Counted from the stretch's first letter, positions 41,688-51,320 are shown. The stretch: 64,000 bases of DNA from Flavobacterium sangjuense (GCF_004797125.1 NZ_CP038810.1:1054001-1118000); one strand, 5' to 3'. Notes: generated by a model from the sequence alone, not told the origin. Numbers and translations: made by a program.

Positions 41688-43796
41688 CTAGTAAAAATTA
41701 GCTCTGTTATCTTCAATATCAGCATCGTCTTTCAACGCTTGCATAAATCTTCCTGAATTTCCAACAGCTTGTTGTTTTACTTTAGCAGTATAATCGTCAT
41801 ATTTCTTAATTGCAGGTGCTTTGGTAACCACTTTTGTAGCAATTACAAATACTCCTGAATTTCCTTGAATTGGTTTTGAAACTACACCTGCTTTAGATGT
41901 AAATGCCATTCCAACTACTTTTGGTTCAAAACCGGCACCTGGAACATTTGGACTTTCAACAGTTAAATCAACTGCGTTCATAGGAGCAACTTTATTAGAA
42001 GCCGCAATAGCTGCTAAAGAAGCACCTTTCATTTTAGCTTCGATCTTAGCTGCTTTCTTTTTGTTTTTCAATATTGGCTCAACTTGTGGTCTTGCTTCTT
42101 CAACTGACATTAATCCTTTTGGAGCAATGCTTTTTAATTTGGCAATAACATGTCCAACGTTTACGATTTCAAATCGTTTTACGCTACCAATTTTGGTGTC
42201 ATCTTCAAAAGCCCATTTAACAATTTGTCTTTGATTGCTCATTGAACCAAAATTCTCATCGATTGCTTTTACTCTTACCGCAGGATTTGCAGTTAGTTTT
42301 GCTTCTTTAACTAGAGCGGCAAAATCTTTATCTGCAGCATCCATTTCAAATTTGGTTGCCTGAGTGTAGATTTTATCATTTGTAGCTTCTGACGGCTCAA
42401 TTTTTTGAGCAATAGTTGCCAATTTCACGGCGTCTTGTTTATCAGTCACATTGATAATATGGTAACCGAATTCAGTTTCAGCTAAACCAATTTTTCCAAC
42501 TGGGTTAGAAAAAACGAAATCTTTATATCCTTTAGCAAAACCAGTATCTCTACTAATGAATCCCATATCTCCACCGTTTTGTTGTACAGATGGATCTTCA
42601 GAAGATGTCATTGCCAACATTTGAAACATACCCGGATTTGCCACGGCCTGAGCTAATATACCTTCTGCTTTAGCTTTAGCTTGTTCTTTAGTTCTTTTCT
42701 CTTTTGGTTGCGCTCTTTCTGCGCCAACCCAACTGATTAAGATATGGCTTGATTTTACTTTTGCACCAGCTTGTCTTCCTAATGCTTTTGATATACAATA
42801 GTAGCCACTACGCATGTATGGCCCGTATATTTCGCCCGTAGGTAAGTTAAATAATTGTTCTGCAACATCAGCTGGTAAATCTTGTTTTGACACATAACTT
42901 GAGTCAAACGGAATATCAGAATTTGCATTTACAAAGTCAGCAATATCAGTTGCATATTTAAATCCTTGGATGGTATCATTTTTACCTGTTTCTTTATTGT
43001 AACGAACGCTTGGCAATAATAATGCATCAACATTTTTCTTGATTTCAGCTTCGTCAGCAGCAGATGGTTTTTCTGCAATCAAAACATAATCCAACTCACG
43101 AGATTCTTCTGATTTGAATTTTTTCTCTTTCGTTTTAATGTATGCAGTGATTTCCTCATCAGTCACTTTTACATCGCTGTCTTTTATTGAAGAAAAAGGA
43201 ACCATCACAAAATCAAAGCTTACTTTGTTTGATTCTGCTTCGTATTTGAATTTTCCTTCTGTTTGAGTAGCATACATTCCACCTTTTATCAAAGAACTAT
43301 AGATGTCATACTTTGCTCTTAACTCAGCATTTTTCTCCTGATCTTTCAACATTTGAATTCCGTTTGGAACTTGTTTGAAATAATCCTTAAACTTGTTTAA
43401 GTCAAATTTTCCGGCCGCATTTAAAAACATTGGGTTCTGACCAATATTTGGATCCGATTTGAATGCTTCGATAATATGTTTTTCGCCAACGCGGATTCCT
43501 AATTTTTCGAATTCAGCGTTAAGCAGCGCCACTTGTACTTCCTGATTCCAAACTTGGTTTGAAGCTTGCATCGAAGTCATATTCTGACCTTGATTTTGAG
43601 CATTTTTTTCAGTATTTGCAACCTTTATTTTGAATTCGTCAAAAGAAATATCTTTTCCATTTACACTTCCTACGTCTGTAGACACACTTTTAAAACCTTT
43701 TGTAAATACATCCTGTACAACAAAAGCCAATAAAGCAAAACCTATCGCTAATAAAAGTAAGCCCGAACGATTTCTAATTTTTGATAAAACTGCCAT
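41688..43796 (-). CDS. PpiD-like membrane-anchored peptidyl-prolyl isomerase
   Basis: This 702-residue protein has an N-terminal membrane anchor (about 12-32, GLLLLAIGFALLAFVVQDVF), a SurA-N/PpiD-type chaperone domain and a parvulin (rotamase) domain. The parvulin domain runs from VKSSHILISW to FGYHIINVTDKQ (about 340-455), including QNGGDMGFISRD. A second parvulin-like remnant may follow. It should assist folding of outer-membrane and periplasmic proteins. It is the last gene of the envelope operon that starts with coaX, with 108 bp between it and the CNNM gene, so it may have its own promoter (TATTTTCG, near consensus, upstream). Confidence 0.9.
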   Translation of the reverse strand: MAVLSKIRNRSGLLLLAIGFALLAFVVQDVFTKGFKSVSTDVGSVNGKDISFDEFKIKVANTEKNAQNQGQNMTSMQASNQVWNQEVQVALLNAEFEKLGIRVGEKHIIEAFKSDPNIGQNPMFLNAAGKFDLNKFKDYFKQVPNGIQMLKDQEKNAELRAKYDIYSSLIKGGMYATQTEGKFKYEAESNKVSFDFVMVPFSSIKDSDVKVTDEEITAYIKTKEKKFKSEESRELDYVLIAEKPSAADEAEIKKNVDALLLPSVRYNKETGKNDTIQGFKYATDIADFVNANSDIPFDSSYVSKQDLPADVAEQLFNLPTGEIYGPYMRSGYYCISKALGRQAGAKVKSSHILISWVGAERAQPKEKRTKEQAKAKAEGILAQAVANPGMFQMLAMTSSEDPSVQQNGGDMGFISRDTGFAKGYKDFVFSNPVGKIGLAETEFGYHIINVTDKQDAVKLATIAQKIEPSEATNDKIYTQATKFEMDAADKDFAALVKEAKLTANPAVRVKAIDENFGSMSNQRQIVKWAFEDDTKIGSVKRFEIVNVGHVIAKLKSIAPKGLMSVEEARPQVEPILKNKKKAAKIEAKMKGASLAAIAASNKVAPMNAVDLTVESPNVPGAGFEPKVVGMAFTSKAGVVSKPIQGNSGVFVIATKVVTKAPAIKKYDDYTAKVKQQAVGNSGRFMQALKDDADIEDNRANFY

Positions 43797-43904
43797 TTCT
43801 ATTTTTGTTAATTTTTAATTCAGTTTGCGAAAATACAATTATATGTGAAATAATAATACTCACACAGTTATAATTTCATCTAATTTTTGATTTTTTTTCG
43901 GAAA

Positions 43905-45164
43905 TTAATCCAATACGGTCATTTTTACTAATTCGATTTTCTTATTCGTCGCTTCTTCAATGACAAATAGAAAGTTACCGATAGTAATTTGAGTGCCTTT
44001 TAGCGGAATTTCTTTGGAAAAATCAACAATAAATCCACCCAAAGTTTCATACGAATCGCTCTCAGGAATATTCAATTTATAGGTTTCGTTTAAATATTCA
44101 ACATCCAAACGCGTTGAAAAAACATAGTTTGAATCGTCTACTTTATCTTCAATCAATTCTTCATCAGAATCGTGTTCGTCTTCAATTTCGCCAAACAGTT
44201 CCTCGACAATATCTTCTATGGTCACTATGCCCGAAGTTCCGCCGTATTCGTCCAAAATCACTGCAATGCTTCTTCGTTTTTTGGTCAACAAATTCATAGC
44301 GTCTTTTATCAAAATTGTCTCTGGAACAAATTCTACCGAAATCATAATCGATTTGATACTTCGTGGTTTTTTGAAAAGTTCAAACGAATGAACATAACCC
44401 ACAATATCATCAAGTGTGTTAATGTAAACCAGTATTTTGGAATAACCGGTTTCTATAAAAAGTTCTCTCAAATCGGTTATAGAACTGTGCAAATCAACGG
44501 CAACGAGTTCGGTTCTCGGCGTCATGATTTCCCGTGCTTTCACACCGGAAAACTCTAAAGCATTTTGAAAAATCTGAATTTCAGAATCAACGGTTTCGTG
44601 ATCCTGCACGGCATTCATTTGTTCCGAAATATAATTCCCCAGTTCAACTTTGCTAAAAGACAAATTGATTTGGTCGCCTTCGGTTTTGAAAAATTTTCGC
44701 AAAACATAATCGGAAATCCAAATCAGAAATGACGAAATATAATAAAACAGTTTGTAGAAAAAATACGCCGGCAAGGCAAAGAATTTGATAAAGCTATTGG
44801 CATAGATTTGAAAAAATACTTTTGGCAAAAACTCTGATGTCATTAAAACGATAAGTGTTGAAATAGTTGTCTGCAACAATAAATTCGAAAAATCGGTGAA
44901 GTTAAATCCAAGCGTTACAAACCAGCGCATCAATAAATCGCCCATGAAAAACCCGTAAACAACCATAGCTATATTGTTGCCCACAAGCATAGTGGCAATA
45001 AATTTGGATGGTTTTTGGGTGAGTTTGGTTAGGATTTTGGAAATGAAATCGTCTTGTTTTTTTTCAATTTCAAGATAAATTTTATTGGAAGAAACAAAAG
45101 CGATTTCCATTCCAGAGAAAAAAGCGGAAAGTATCAAGCATAGAATGATTATTCCGATTTCCAT
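43905..45164 (-). CDS. CNNM/CBS-domain membrane protein (hemolysin/CorC family)
   Basis: This 419-residue protein has a DUF21/CNNM transmembrane domain (about 1-190, starting MEIGIIILCLILSAFFSGMEIAF) and a CBS pair (about 205-325) with REIMTPRTELVAVD and VILDEYGGTSGIVTIEDIVEELFGEI. A C-terminal CorC_HlyC (transporter-associated) domain follows. Relatives act in Mg2+/Co2+ efflux, and some gliding-motility accessory proteins (GldE) have the same layout; I cannot separate these from sequence alone. It starts 3 bp after the small membrane-protein gene. Confidence 0.9.
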   Translation of the reverse strand: MEIGIIILCLILSAFFSGMEIAFVSSNKIYLEIEKKQDDFISKILTKLTQKPSKFIATMLVGNNIAMVVYGFFMGDLLMRWFVTLGFNFTDFSNLLLQTTISTLIVLMTSEFLPKVFFQIYANSFIKFFALPAYFFYKLFYYISSFLIWISDYVLRKFFKTEGDQINLSFSKVELGNYISEQMNAVQDHETVDSEIQIFQNALEFSGVKAREIMTPRTELVAVDLHSSITDLRELFIETGYSKILVYINTLDDIVGYVHSFELFKKPRSIKSIMISVEFVPETILIKDAMNLLTKKRRSIAVILDEYGGTSGIVTIEDIVEELFGEIEDEHDSDEELIEDKVDDSNYVFSTRLDVEYLNETYKLNIPESDSYETLGGFIVDFSKEIPLKGTQITIGNFLFVIEEATNKKIELVKMTVLD

Positions 45165-45167
45165 GAA

Positions 45168-45359
45168 TTAGGGTTTTTTGTTGTGCTCGTCAAATTTTTT
45201 GGCAAACTTTCTTCTAAAGAAAAACAGAAAAATACAAACAGCAGCAAATATCGCACTGATGGTAAAGCTTTCCTGTGCTTTCCATTTTACAAAAGCGTCA
45301 ATTGCAAAAAGGATTCCAGCAAGTAAATAGGCGTATTGGGTAAATCTTAAATAGTTCAT
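45168..45359 (-). CDS. small two-helix membrane protein, unknown function
   Basis: This 63-residue protein has two predicted membrane helices (about 8-25 and 32-50) and a basic C-terminal tail (FFRRKFAKKFDEHNKKP). I do not recognise a named family. The gene lies 5 bp after lptC and 3 bp before the CNNM gene, so it is almost certainly translated within the operon. A role next to LptC or the CNNM protein in the envelope is possible but not shown. Confidence 0.75.
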   Translation of the reverse strand: MNYLRFTQYAYLLAGILFAIDAFVKWKAQESFTISAIFAAVCIFLFFFRRKFAKKFDEHNKKP

Positions 45360-45364
45360 AGTTG

Positions 45365-45916
45365 TTATTCTGACTGGAGTTCTCCAGATATTTTTTGTGA
45401 GTTAACTTTTTTGAAATCTTTACTAAAATCAATTCCTTCGCCATAGGAAACTCCTTTTGGTGAAGTAAATTTAAACTTTTTTTCGGTAAAAAACCATTCG
45501 TTTTTTTGGTCGTAATACAATTGCTCTGTTTCGAGCATTTCGCCATTTTGATTGGATATTTTTACAGCATCCTGCAAATCGATGATATTAGTTGCTTTGT
45601 GTTGTACGGCATACTTGGCATCAATATAGGTTTCCTTTCCGTTTTTGTCATACAACGTTAAATGAATGCCTTTTGGGAATTCTACAAACGGAAATTCCAC
45701 TGTGGCATAATCCAACATTTTCGGACTTATCAAATTGGCAGTAATTCTTCCTGAGTCGGTATATTTCAGATTAATGCCTTCTGCATCACCACTTGGTGAA
45801 AATTCGGCAAAGCCCATTTTTTGGACTTCCTTAAAATTACTTTCACAACCAATTATAAGAAAACAAAAAAGGAATGCGATAATAAATGGGACACTATTTC
45901 TAGTAGAATACATCAT
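45365..45916 (-). CDS. lptC: LPS export protein LptC
   Basis: This 183-residue protein has an N-terminal hydrophobic segment ending FLIIGCESN, a lipobox-like Cys near residue 24, so it may be a lipoprotein rather than membrane-anchored as in E. coli. The remainder fits the LptC beta-jellyroll: DSGRITANLISPKMLDY, YIDAKYAVQHKATNIIDLQDAVKI and EQLYYDQKNEWFFTEKKFKF. It bridges LPS transfer from LptBFG to LptA in the periplasm. Its first ATG shares one base with the stop of the TPR gene (TAATG), a coupled start; a second ATG follows immediately. Confidence 0.88.
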   Translation of the reverse strand: MMYSTRNSVPFIIAFLFCFLIIGCESNFKEVQKMGFAEFSPSGDAEGINLKYTDSGRITANLISPKMLDYATVEFPFVEFPKGIHLTLYDKNGKETYIDAKYAVQHKATNIIDLQDAVKISNQNGEMLETEQLYYDQKNEWFFTEKKFKFTSPKGVSYGEGIDFSKDFKKVNSQKISGELQSE

Positions 45917-47187
45917 TATTTGGCAGGAAAAGTAATGGTTTCATTAATCCAACAACCAATGTTTAGCGATTTTCCATTCATTTTTGCTTTGGAAATTTCG
46001 TCAGCAGTTAGCGATTTGGATTCTAAATTTTTGGCTGCCTTATCAGAAGCTGACTTTAATCTTGGCTCTGTAATACCGGCTTTTTGCGCAGTTTGGATTG
46101 CTAAATAATTTACCGCTTTCTTTTCGAAATCAGTTTTGCCACAATCGTTAGCGCTGTTAGCATAAAGTTGGGACAAAAACAAATAGGCTTTTCCCATTTT
46201 TGGATCAGCAGCCAATGCTTTGTTCAGGCATTCTTTTGATTTTGGTAAATCGTTAGCTAATAAACCAGTGGCAAGCGTATAATATATTTTGGCTTTTTCT
46301 GTCGGGTTCGTTTGTAATTCCGCCGATTCGGTATAAAATTTAATTGCTTCCGGAAACTTTCTTTGTTTCATATTTCCTAGCGCCATGAAGTTTGCAGATT
46401 GCGCTGTGACTTTAATCGAATACAGTTTTTCGGCCAAAGTATTAAAGATAGGTTTGGTACTGCATTTACCGGAAAGACTAATTAACGCAGATGTAATCCA
46501 GTCGGTATTTTCCTGATTGTCAGCATAACCTTTGGTGTAAAAAGCTTCCAGGTTTTCACAGGTTGCCACGTCTTTTATCAGATTGCCAATGGCTCTTTGC
46601 GCCGTTTTATATTCTTTGCTCTCTGGTTTGGAGGCTTGTAATTGATTAATTAAGGAAGAGACCAGCGTGTATTTTTCTAAAACAGCATTGGCGGTTATTT
46701 TTTTGTCGCCGCTGTTAAATCTTTCGCAGTAGATACTGAAGTAAGTATAGATTGTGTTAGCATCCGTTACATTTTTTGATGCTTTGGCAAAACCGCTTTC
46801 TAATAAATTGAAAATTTCTTCCTTGGCTTCAATTTTATTGGTAACCAAAACCATGGCTTTATTTACTTCAAAATCCGGAGTTGAAAGAGGATAATTTTTA
46901 TTGTATTGGTCGTACAATTTCAGCACCTCGCGAACCAGCTTTTCTTTTTCTTCAGCTGAAGGTGCATTGTCAATTTTGTATTGAAGAATTTGGATTCCGT
47001 CAGTATAAATGACTTCGCTTTCTTTCGGGCAATTTTTGAAAACACTGTACCAAACATCGTAGGATTCAGCAATTTTATTTGCTTTAAAAAGTTCTTGATA
47101 TTCCGAAGTTTTCGAAGTACAATCAAATTTTTGAGCACTGCTGTTTGTAATAAACAAAACGCTAAGTATAAAAATAATCGCCTTCAT
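45916..47187 (-). CDS. secreted TPR-repeat protein
   Basis: This 423-residue protein has a signal peptide (MKAIIFILSVLFITNSSAQ) and is otherwise almost all helical. Tetratricopeptide-type helices are clearest from AKIYYTLATGLLANDLPKSKECLNKALAADPKMGKAYLFL onwards (near residues 300-340). Two invariant-looking Cys pairs (CTSKTSEYQE early, NDCGKTDFEKKA late) suggest a periplasmic fold. No enzyme motif is present. Position between an outer-membrane barrel gene and lptC suggests a periplasmic scaffold for envelope assembly, which is inference. Confidence 0.8.
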   Translation of the reverse strand: MKAIIFILSVLFITNSSAQKFDCTSKTSEYQELFKANKIAESYDVWYSVFKNCPKESEVIYTDGIQILQYKIDNAPSAEEKEKLVREVLKLYDQYNKNYPLSTPDFEVNKAMVLVTNKIEAKEEIFNLLESGFAKASKNVTDANTIYTYFSIYCERFNSGDKKITANAVLEKYTLVSSLINQLQASKPESKEYKTAQRAIGNLIKDVATCENLEAFYTKGYADNQENTDWITSALISLSGKCSTKPIFNTLAEKLYSIKVTAQSANFMALGNMKQRKFPEAIKFYTESAELQTNPTEKAKIYYTLATGLLANDLPKSKECLNKALAADPKMGKAYLFLSQLYANSANDCGKTDFEKKAVNYLAIQTAQKAGITEPRLKSASDKAAKNLESKSLTADEISKAKMNGKSLNIGCWINETITFPAK

Positions 47188-47198
47188 AACTATTCGTT

Positions 47199-48497
47199 TT
47201 AGTCAAATTTACGTTTCACAAACCATTTATCGCTTAGTGATAAACCAACACTTATGTTGATGTAATTTTCTTCTACTAAATTATAATACTTTGTTCCTCT
47301 TTTACCTATTTCAAGTCCAATGTTTATATTAGTAAAGGTACCACTTAATGGCATTCCTAAACCAATATTTGCAGCAAAATCATTCATCGATTTATTTTGA
47401 ATAACTAAACCGGTATTTTCATAACGCAATCCACCACGATACACAATTCTCTTATAATAATTAGAGTATGAATTGTAGTTTGGTATAAAAAATCCACCTA
47501 AAGTATAGCGAACAGAGTTTTCAAAAGTTGCACCTTGAATATCAGTAAAACGATTAGACATTACGCTGTTGTTTAGTAAAGTAATTTCTGCTCCAACTAA
47601 CCATTTTTTCACTTCACCAAAACCTGACCCAAAAGTAAGTTTTGCCGGGAGTTTTATTTTGGTGTCTTCAACCGCTATATTTTCTCTTTCGATTACGGAT
47701 ACAGAACTGCTAACTTGAACAATATCTATGTTTCGGGTGTTGCCCAACGTTAATTCGGCTTCGGGTGTGTAAGCTAAACTGCTAAAGAAGGAATATTTAG
47801 CATTAACTTTTGTTTGATAGGTTATTCCTAAATCAACGTTAACACCTCGCACTTCAGAAACATTCGTTTCTCTTGAACCATATTGGAGAAGTGGTAATGT
47901 CTGGTATCGTAGATTAGAGGTTTCAATAGTTCCAAAGTTATATTGGATATCAGCTCCAATATTTATTTTCTTGGTAAGACGGTATCCAAAACCTAGAAAG
48001 ACCTTATTAACACCGCCTTTACCTGTGTATTTTGAAAACTTAGCTCCTATAGTATCAATATGAGTAATACCATTAATGTCAGTAGTGCTTTTAATATCAT
48101 AAATGTTTTTTTGGATTTTATATCCAATAGAAGAATAAGGAATAAGTCCAAATCCGATTCCAACTTTACTGCTAACAGGAACTCCGATAGCCAAATAATC
48201 TAAAGTCGTTCTTCGTGCTTTTGCTTCCTGAGTTTCTGTTTTGGATTTTGTATTGCCGTAAGTTCCGCCAAGAGCAAGTCCCGTTAGCTTTAAACTCGCG
48301 AAATGTGCAGGGTTTTGAATATTTATGTGAATACTGTCCGGAAAAACTGAAAGACTTCCCATGGAACGATTTTCAATAGTTCCTTTAAATTTTATATCGC
48401 CGATTCCGTAAAAAGAATAAGGGGATGATGTTCCTTCCTGTGCAAAAAGTGCGAATGAAAAAAGTAAACAGATGCTTACTATAATTTTTTTAATCAT
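47199..48497 (-). CDS. outer-membrane beta-barrel protein, unknown function
   Basis: This 432-residue protein has a signal peptide (MIKKIIVSICLLFSFALFAQ) and alternating hydrophobic/polar strands ending in an aromatic-rich strand (WFVKRKFD). The start of the mature part, EGTSSPYSFYGIGDIKFKG, and the segment NIQNPAHFASLKLTGLALGG resemble FadL-like or general barrel proteins of Bacteroidota, but I cannot name a substrate. It overlaps coaX by 8 bp and is followed 11 bp later by the TPR gene. Confidence 0.82.
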   Translation of the reverse strand: MIKKIIVSICLLFSFALFAQEGTSSPYSFYGIGDIKFKGTIENRSMGSLSVFPDSIHINIQNPAHFASLKLTGLALGGTYGNTKSKTETQEAKARRTTLDYLAIGVPVSSKVGIGFGLIPYSSIGYKIQKNIYDIKSTTDINGITHIDTIGAKFSKYTGKGGVNKVFLGFGYRLTKKINIGADIQYNFGTIETSNLRYQTLPLLQYGSRETNVSEVRGVNVDLGITYQTKVNAKYSFFSSLAYTPEAELTLGNTRNIDIVQVSSSVSVIERENIAVEDTKIKLPAKLTFGSGFGEVKKWLVGAEITLLNNSVMSNRFTDIQGATFENSVRYTLGGFFIPNYNSYSNYYKRIVYRGGLRYENTGLVIQNKSMNDFAANIGLGMPLSGTFTNINIGLEIGKRGTKYYNLVEENYINISVGLSLSDKWFVKRKFD

Positions 48498-49221
48498 TTT
48501 GATTGTATTGAAATGTTTGGTTCAAACTTTCCAACAGGAAATTTGAATTGGCAAATATGGTATTTTTTAATCGTATAGCCAAAAATTCTGCATCACCGCC
48601 CGTTAAAATTATGATAAATTTAGCGTATTGGGTTTTGTAAAGTTCAATAAATCCATCAATTTCGGATGCAACGCCATTAATTACACCGGAATGAATAGAT
48701 TCTTGAGTAGAATTTCCAATAAAACTTTCAGGATAGTTTTTAGTTAACAAAGGTAATTTAGCGGTATGTTGATGCAATGATTCATAGCGTAAACGAATTC
48801 CCGGAGAAATGGCACCACCAAGATAATTGTCATTTTCATCAATAAAATCATAGGTTATACAAGTTCCCATGTCGATCACCAAACGATTTTGATTGGGAAA
48901 TTGCATAACCGCACCCGAAGCCAAAACCATACGGTCAATTCCAAGCGTAGTTGGAGTACTATATAAATTGGTAAAAGGGAATCTACTTTCGCGAGTTATA
49001 AAATGAATTTCAGCTTTGTTTTTTAAAGACAAAAACAATTCTTTTTCAACATTTCCTACCGAAGCAACGACTAATTTTTCGATTTTCGGGAACTTATTTA
49101 GGATAAAATTTGTTTCTGTCAGAAACGCCTCTTTGGTAAAAACAGAAAGTTCAACAAGTCTATTTTGTTCAAAGACAGCAGCTTTGATTCGGGTATTTCC
49201 AACATCAATGGTTAAAAGCAT
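48490..49221 (-). CDS. coaX: type III pantothenate kinase
   Basis: This protein of about 243 residues starts at MLLTIDVGNTRIKAAVFE, with the DVGNTR phosphate motif at the very N-terminus as is normal in CoaX. A longer frame reaches 49320 but would run to the tRNA 5' end and across the -7 box at 49240-49247. Further motifs are GIDRMVLASGAV, VIDMGTCITYDFID (catalytic Asp region), GGAISPGIRLRYESL and ILTGGDAEFL. It makes 4-phosphopantothenate for coenzyme A synthesis. It is first in the envelope operon. Confidence 0.94.
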   Translation of the reverse strand: MLLTIDVGNTRIKAAVFEQNRLVELSVFTKEAFLTETNFILNKFPKIEKLVVASVGNVEKELFLSLKNKAEIHFITRESRFPFTNLYSTPTTLGIDRMVLASGAVMQFPNQNRLVIDMGTCITYDFIDENDNYLGGAISPGIRLRYESLHQHTAKLPLLTKNYPESFIGNSTQESIHSGVINGVASEIDGFIELYKTQYAKFIIILTGGDAEFLAIRLKNTIFANSNFLLESLNQTFQYNQND

Positions 49222-49239
49222 AACACTATTTTTGGTGCC

Positions 49240-49247
49240 CAAAGTTA
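49240..49247 (-). promoter_or_regulatory. predicted -7 box of coaX operon
   Basis: TAACTTTG on the minus strand matches TAnnTTTG, ending 18 bp before the coaX ATG. This decides the start at 49221. No clear -33 TTG is seen. Confidence 0.55.
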
Positions 49248-49272
49248 CGAATAGTTTTTTTTTAGTATTTGT

Positions 49273-49303
49273 TTTGGATAAATTAAAAATCGTACTATAT
49301 TTG
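49273..49303 (+). promoter_or_regulatory. predicted promoter of tRNA-Phe
   Basis: TTTG (49273-49276), a 19-nt spacer and TATATTTG (49296-49303) give a near-ideal Bacteroidota promoter, 17 bp before the tRNA. Confidence 0.8.
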
Positions 49304-49320
49304 CACCCGCTACAACGCAA

Positions 49321-49393
49321 GGTACCTTAGCTCAGTTGGTAGAGCAATGGACTGAAAATCCATGTGTCCCTGGTTCGATTCCTGGAGGTACCA
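49321..49393 (+). tRNA. tRNA-Phe (anticodon GAA)
   Basis: 73 nt. The acceptor stem GGTACCT pairs with AGGTACC, and the D arm has GCTC/GAGC. The anticodon stem ATGGA/TCCAT closes the loop CTGAAAA with anticodon GAA, and the T arm has GGTTCGATTCC. The discriminator base is A, and CCA is not encoded beyond it. A hairpin terminator follows. Confidence 0.97.
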
Positions 49394-49397
49394 CAAC

Positions 49398-49431
49398 AAA
49401 GCCCTGATAAGAAATTATCAGGGCTTTTTGT
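49398..49431 (+). terminator. intrinsic terminator after tRNA-Phe
   Basis: A 13-bp perfect stem AAAGCCCTGATAA / TTATCAGGGCTTT with GAAA loop is followed by T residues. Confidence 0.9.
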
Positions 49432-49578
49432 TTTATAAAAATCTAATTTCTAAACCTATAAATTTCCAAAAATTGCATTTAACACAAAAAAGTGCTGTTA
49501 ATTGTAATTTTTTCACTAAAATTGACAGTTTTTATAAAGAAAATTAAACTATTCAAAACCAATCTAAAACAATAAAAA

Positions 49579-51255
49579 ATGAGTGAAACAGCGGTAAAAA
49601 CTGGACATCCAAAAGGACTTTGGGTATTATTCGGAACAGAAATGTGGGAAAGGTTCAATTTCTATGGAATGAGAGCTATCTTAACCTTATTCCTTGTAAA
49701 TTCTTTAATGATGAAAGAAGAAGATGCTTCTTTGATTTACGGAGGTTTCCTAGGACTTTGTTACTTAACACCAATGTTGGGAGGATTTATTTCTGACCGC
49801 TTCTTTGGAAATAGAAATTGTATCTTGCTTGGAGGATTAATGATGGCTGTCGGACAATTTTTATTGTTTTTTAGTGCTAGCGTTTTTGGTTCAAATATTG
49901 GTTTGGCAAATATCTTAATGTGGTCAGCATTGGGAATTATCATTTTTGGGAATGGATTTTTTAAGCCAAATATTTCTTCAATGGTGGGGAGCTTGTATCC
50001 AAAACAAGAAAAATCAAAACTGGATACTGCCTTTACCATTTTCTATATGGGAATTAATTTGGGTGCTTTCTTAGGTCAATTGATTTGTCCAATAGTTGGA
50101 GATGTTAAAGATGCTAACGGAATTAGAGATATTCACGCATTCAAATGGGGATTTTTAGCAGCATCAACGGCAATGTTAATCGGAACTGCTGTTTTCTATT
50201 TTCTTAAAAATAAATATGTAGTTACACCAGAAGGAAGGCCTCTTGGTGGTTTGCCAAAACACAATGTATCAGATGATTATGAAGAAGGAGAATCGCAAAA
50301 AGCTGTTTTTTCTCAAAAAGCGTTGATTGGAGCTGTTATTTCGTTCTTCGTTTTAGGAGCTATTTTTCACTATGTAGTTGATCAAAACTGGATATACACC
50401 GTTATCTATTCGAGTGGTATCACTTTAGCCGGATTAATTGTATCGGATAGTTCTTTGACAAAAGTAGAAAGAGATAGAATCTTTGTTATTTATATAGTAG
50501 CTTTCTTTATCATTTTCTTCTGGGCTGCCTTTGAACAAGCGGGTTCGTCTTTAACGTTTATTGCTGATAATCAAACCGACAGAAACTTCTTTGGTTACAA
50601 CATGCCACCATCGATGGTACAAATCTTCAACGGTTTATTTGTTGTAGCTTTTGCAGTTCCGTTTAGTATGCTTTGGGATTATCTAAGAAGTAAAGGCAGA
50701 GAGCCAATTTCGCCGGTAAAACAAGCCGTTGGTTTGGCATTAATTGCTTTGAGTTATTTTATCATTGCATACAATGTAAAAGATTTAGGGAACAGCGGAC
50801 TTTTAGCTATCAAATGGTTAATCCTTTTATATTTAATTCAAACAGCAGCAGAATTGTGTTTGTCTCCAATTGGTTTATCATTAGTTGGTAAATTATCTCC
50901 AAAACGTTTCTCTTCTTTATTATATGGAGTATTCTTTTTATCGAATGCTTCCGGATATGCATTAGCCGGAACTTTGGGTTCTATTCTTCCTGCAACCGGA
51001 GATAAATTTGTAAAAGCACAAGAATTAGGCATTGACTTACAAGCTGTTTTGGATAGAAAAGTAACACTTACTCCGGAGCAAACCCAGTTGCTTGCAGACA
51101 ATCAGATTTCTGACCACAATCCTGTTTTTGCTGGTTTTGAAATTCATAACCTGTTTGAATTCTTTATGGTGTTTGTAATCCTAACCGGATTGGCAGCTGT
51201 TATTTTAATGGCATTGACTCCAAAATTGAAAAAAATGATGCATGGCGTTCGCTAG
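49579..51255 (+). CDS. POT-family proton-dependent oligopeptide transporter (1 of 4)
   Basis: This 558-residue MFS/POT protein of about 14 helices has the proton-coupling motif EMWERFNFYGMR in helix 1, FYMGINLGAFLG in helix 4-5, and ELCLSPIGLSLVGKLSP near the C-terminal bundle. A soluble stretch (about 475-515, rich in Gln and Asp) sits before the last helices. It imports di- and tripeptides with protons at the inner membrane. It is first of four consecutive paralogues; a hairpin with T-tract separates it from the second. Confidence 0.93.
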   Translation: MSETAVKTGHPKGLWVLFGTEMWERFNFYGMRAILTLFLVNSLMMKEEDASLIYGGFLGLCYLTPMLGGFISDRFFGNRNCILLGGLMMAVGQFLLFFSASVFGSNIGLANILMWSALGIIIFGNGFFKPNISSMVGSLYPKQEKSKLDTAFTIFYMGINLGAFLGQLICPIVGDVKDANGIRDIHAFKWGFLAASTAMLIGTAVFYFLKNKYVVTPEGRPLGGLPKHNVSDDYEEGESQKAVFSQKALIGAVISFFVLGAIFHYVVDQNWIYTVIYSSGITLAGLIVSDSSLTKVERDRIFVIYIVAFFIIFFWAAFEQAGSSLTFIADNQTDRNFFGYNMPPSMVQIFNGLFVVAFAVPFSMLWDYLRSKGREPISPVKQAVGLALIALSYFIIAYNVKDLGNSGLLAIKWLILLYLIQTAAELCLSPIGLSLVGKLSPKRFSSLLYGVFFLSNASGYALAGTLGSILPATGDKFVKAQELGIDLQAVLDRKVTLTPEQTQLLADNQISDHNPVFAGFEIHNLFEFFMVFVILTGLAAVILMALTPKLKKMMHGVR

Positions 51256-51285
51256 TTATCTTTAAAAATATTTTTTATATCTTTC

Positions 51286-51320
51286 AAACCTCCAAGGATT
51301 TCCTGGAGGTTTATTTTTTT
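51286..51320 (+). terminator. hairpin terminator/attenuator between POT genes 1 and 2
   Basis: A 9-bp stem AAACCTCCA / TGGAGGTTT is followed by ATTTTTTT, only 12 bp before the next ATG. A near-consensus -7 box (TATCTTTC, 51278-51285) lies directly before it, so it could also sit in the leader of a second promoter. Confidence 0.65.

Noticed and set aside
49222..49320. N-terminal extension of coaX up to the tRNA
   Set aside because: It would precede the DVGNTR motif with unrelated residues and cross a good -7 box for the same gene.
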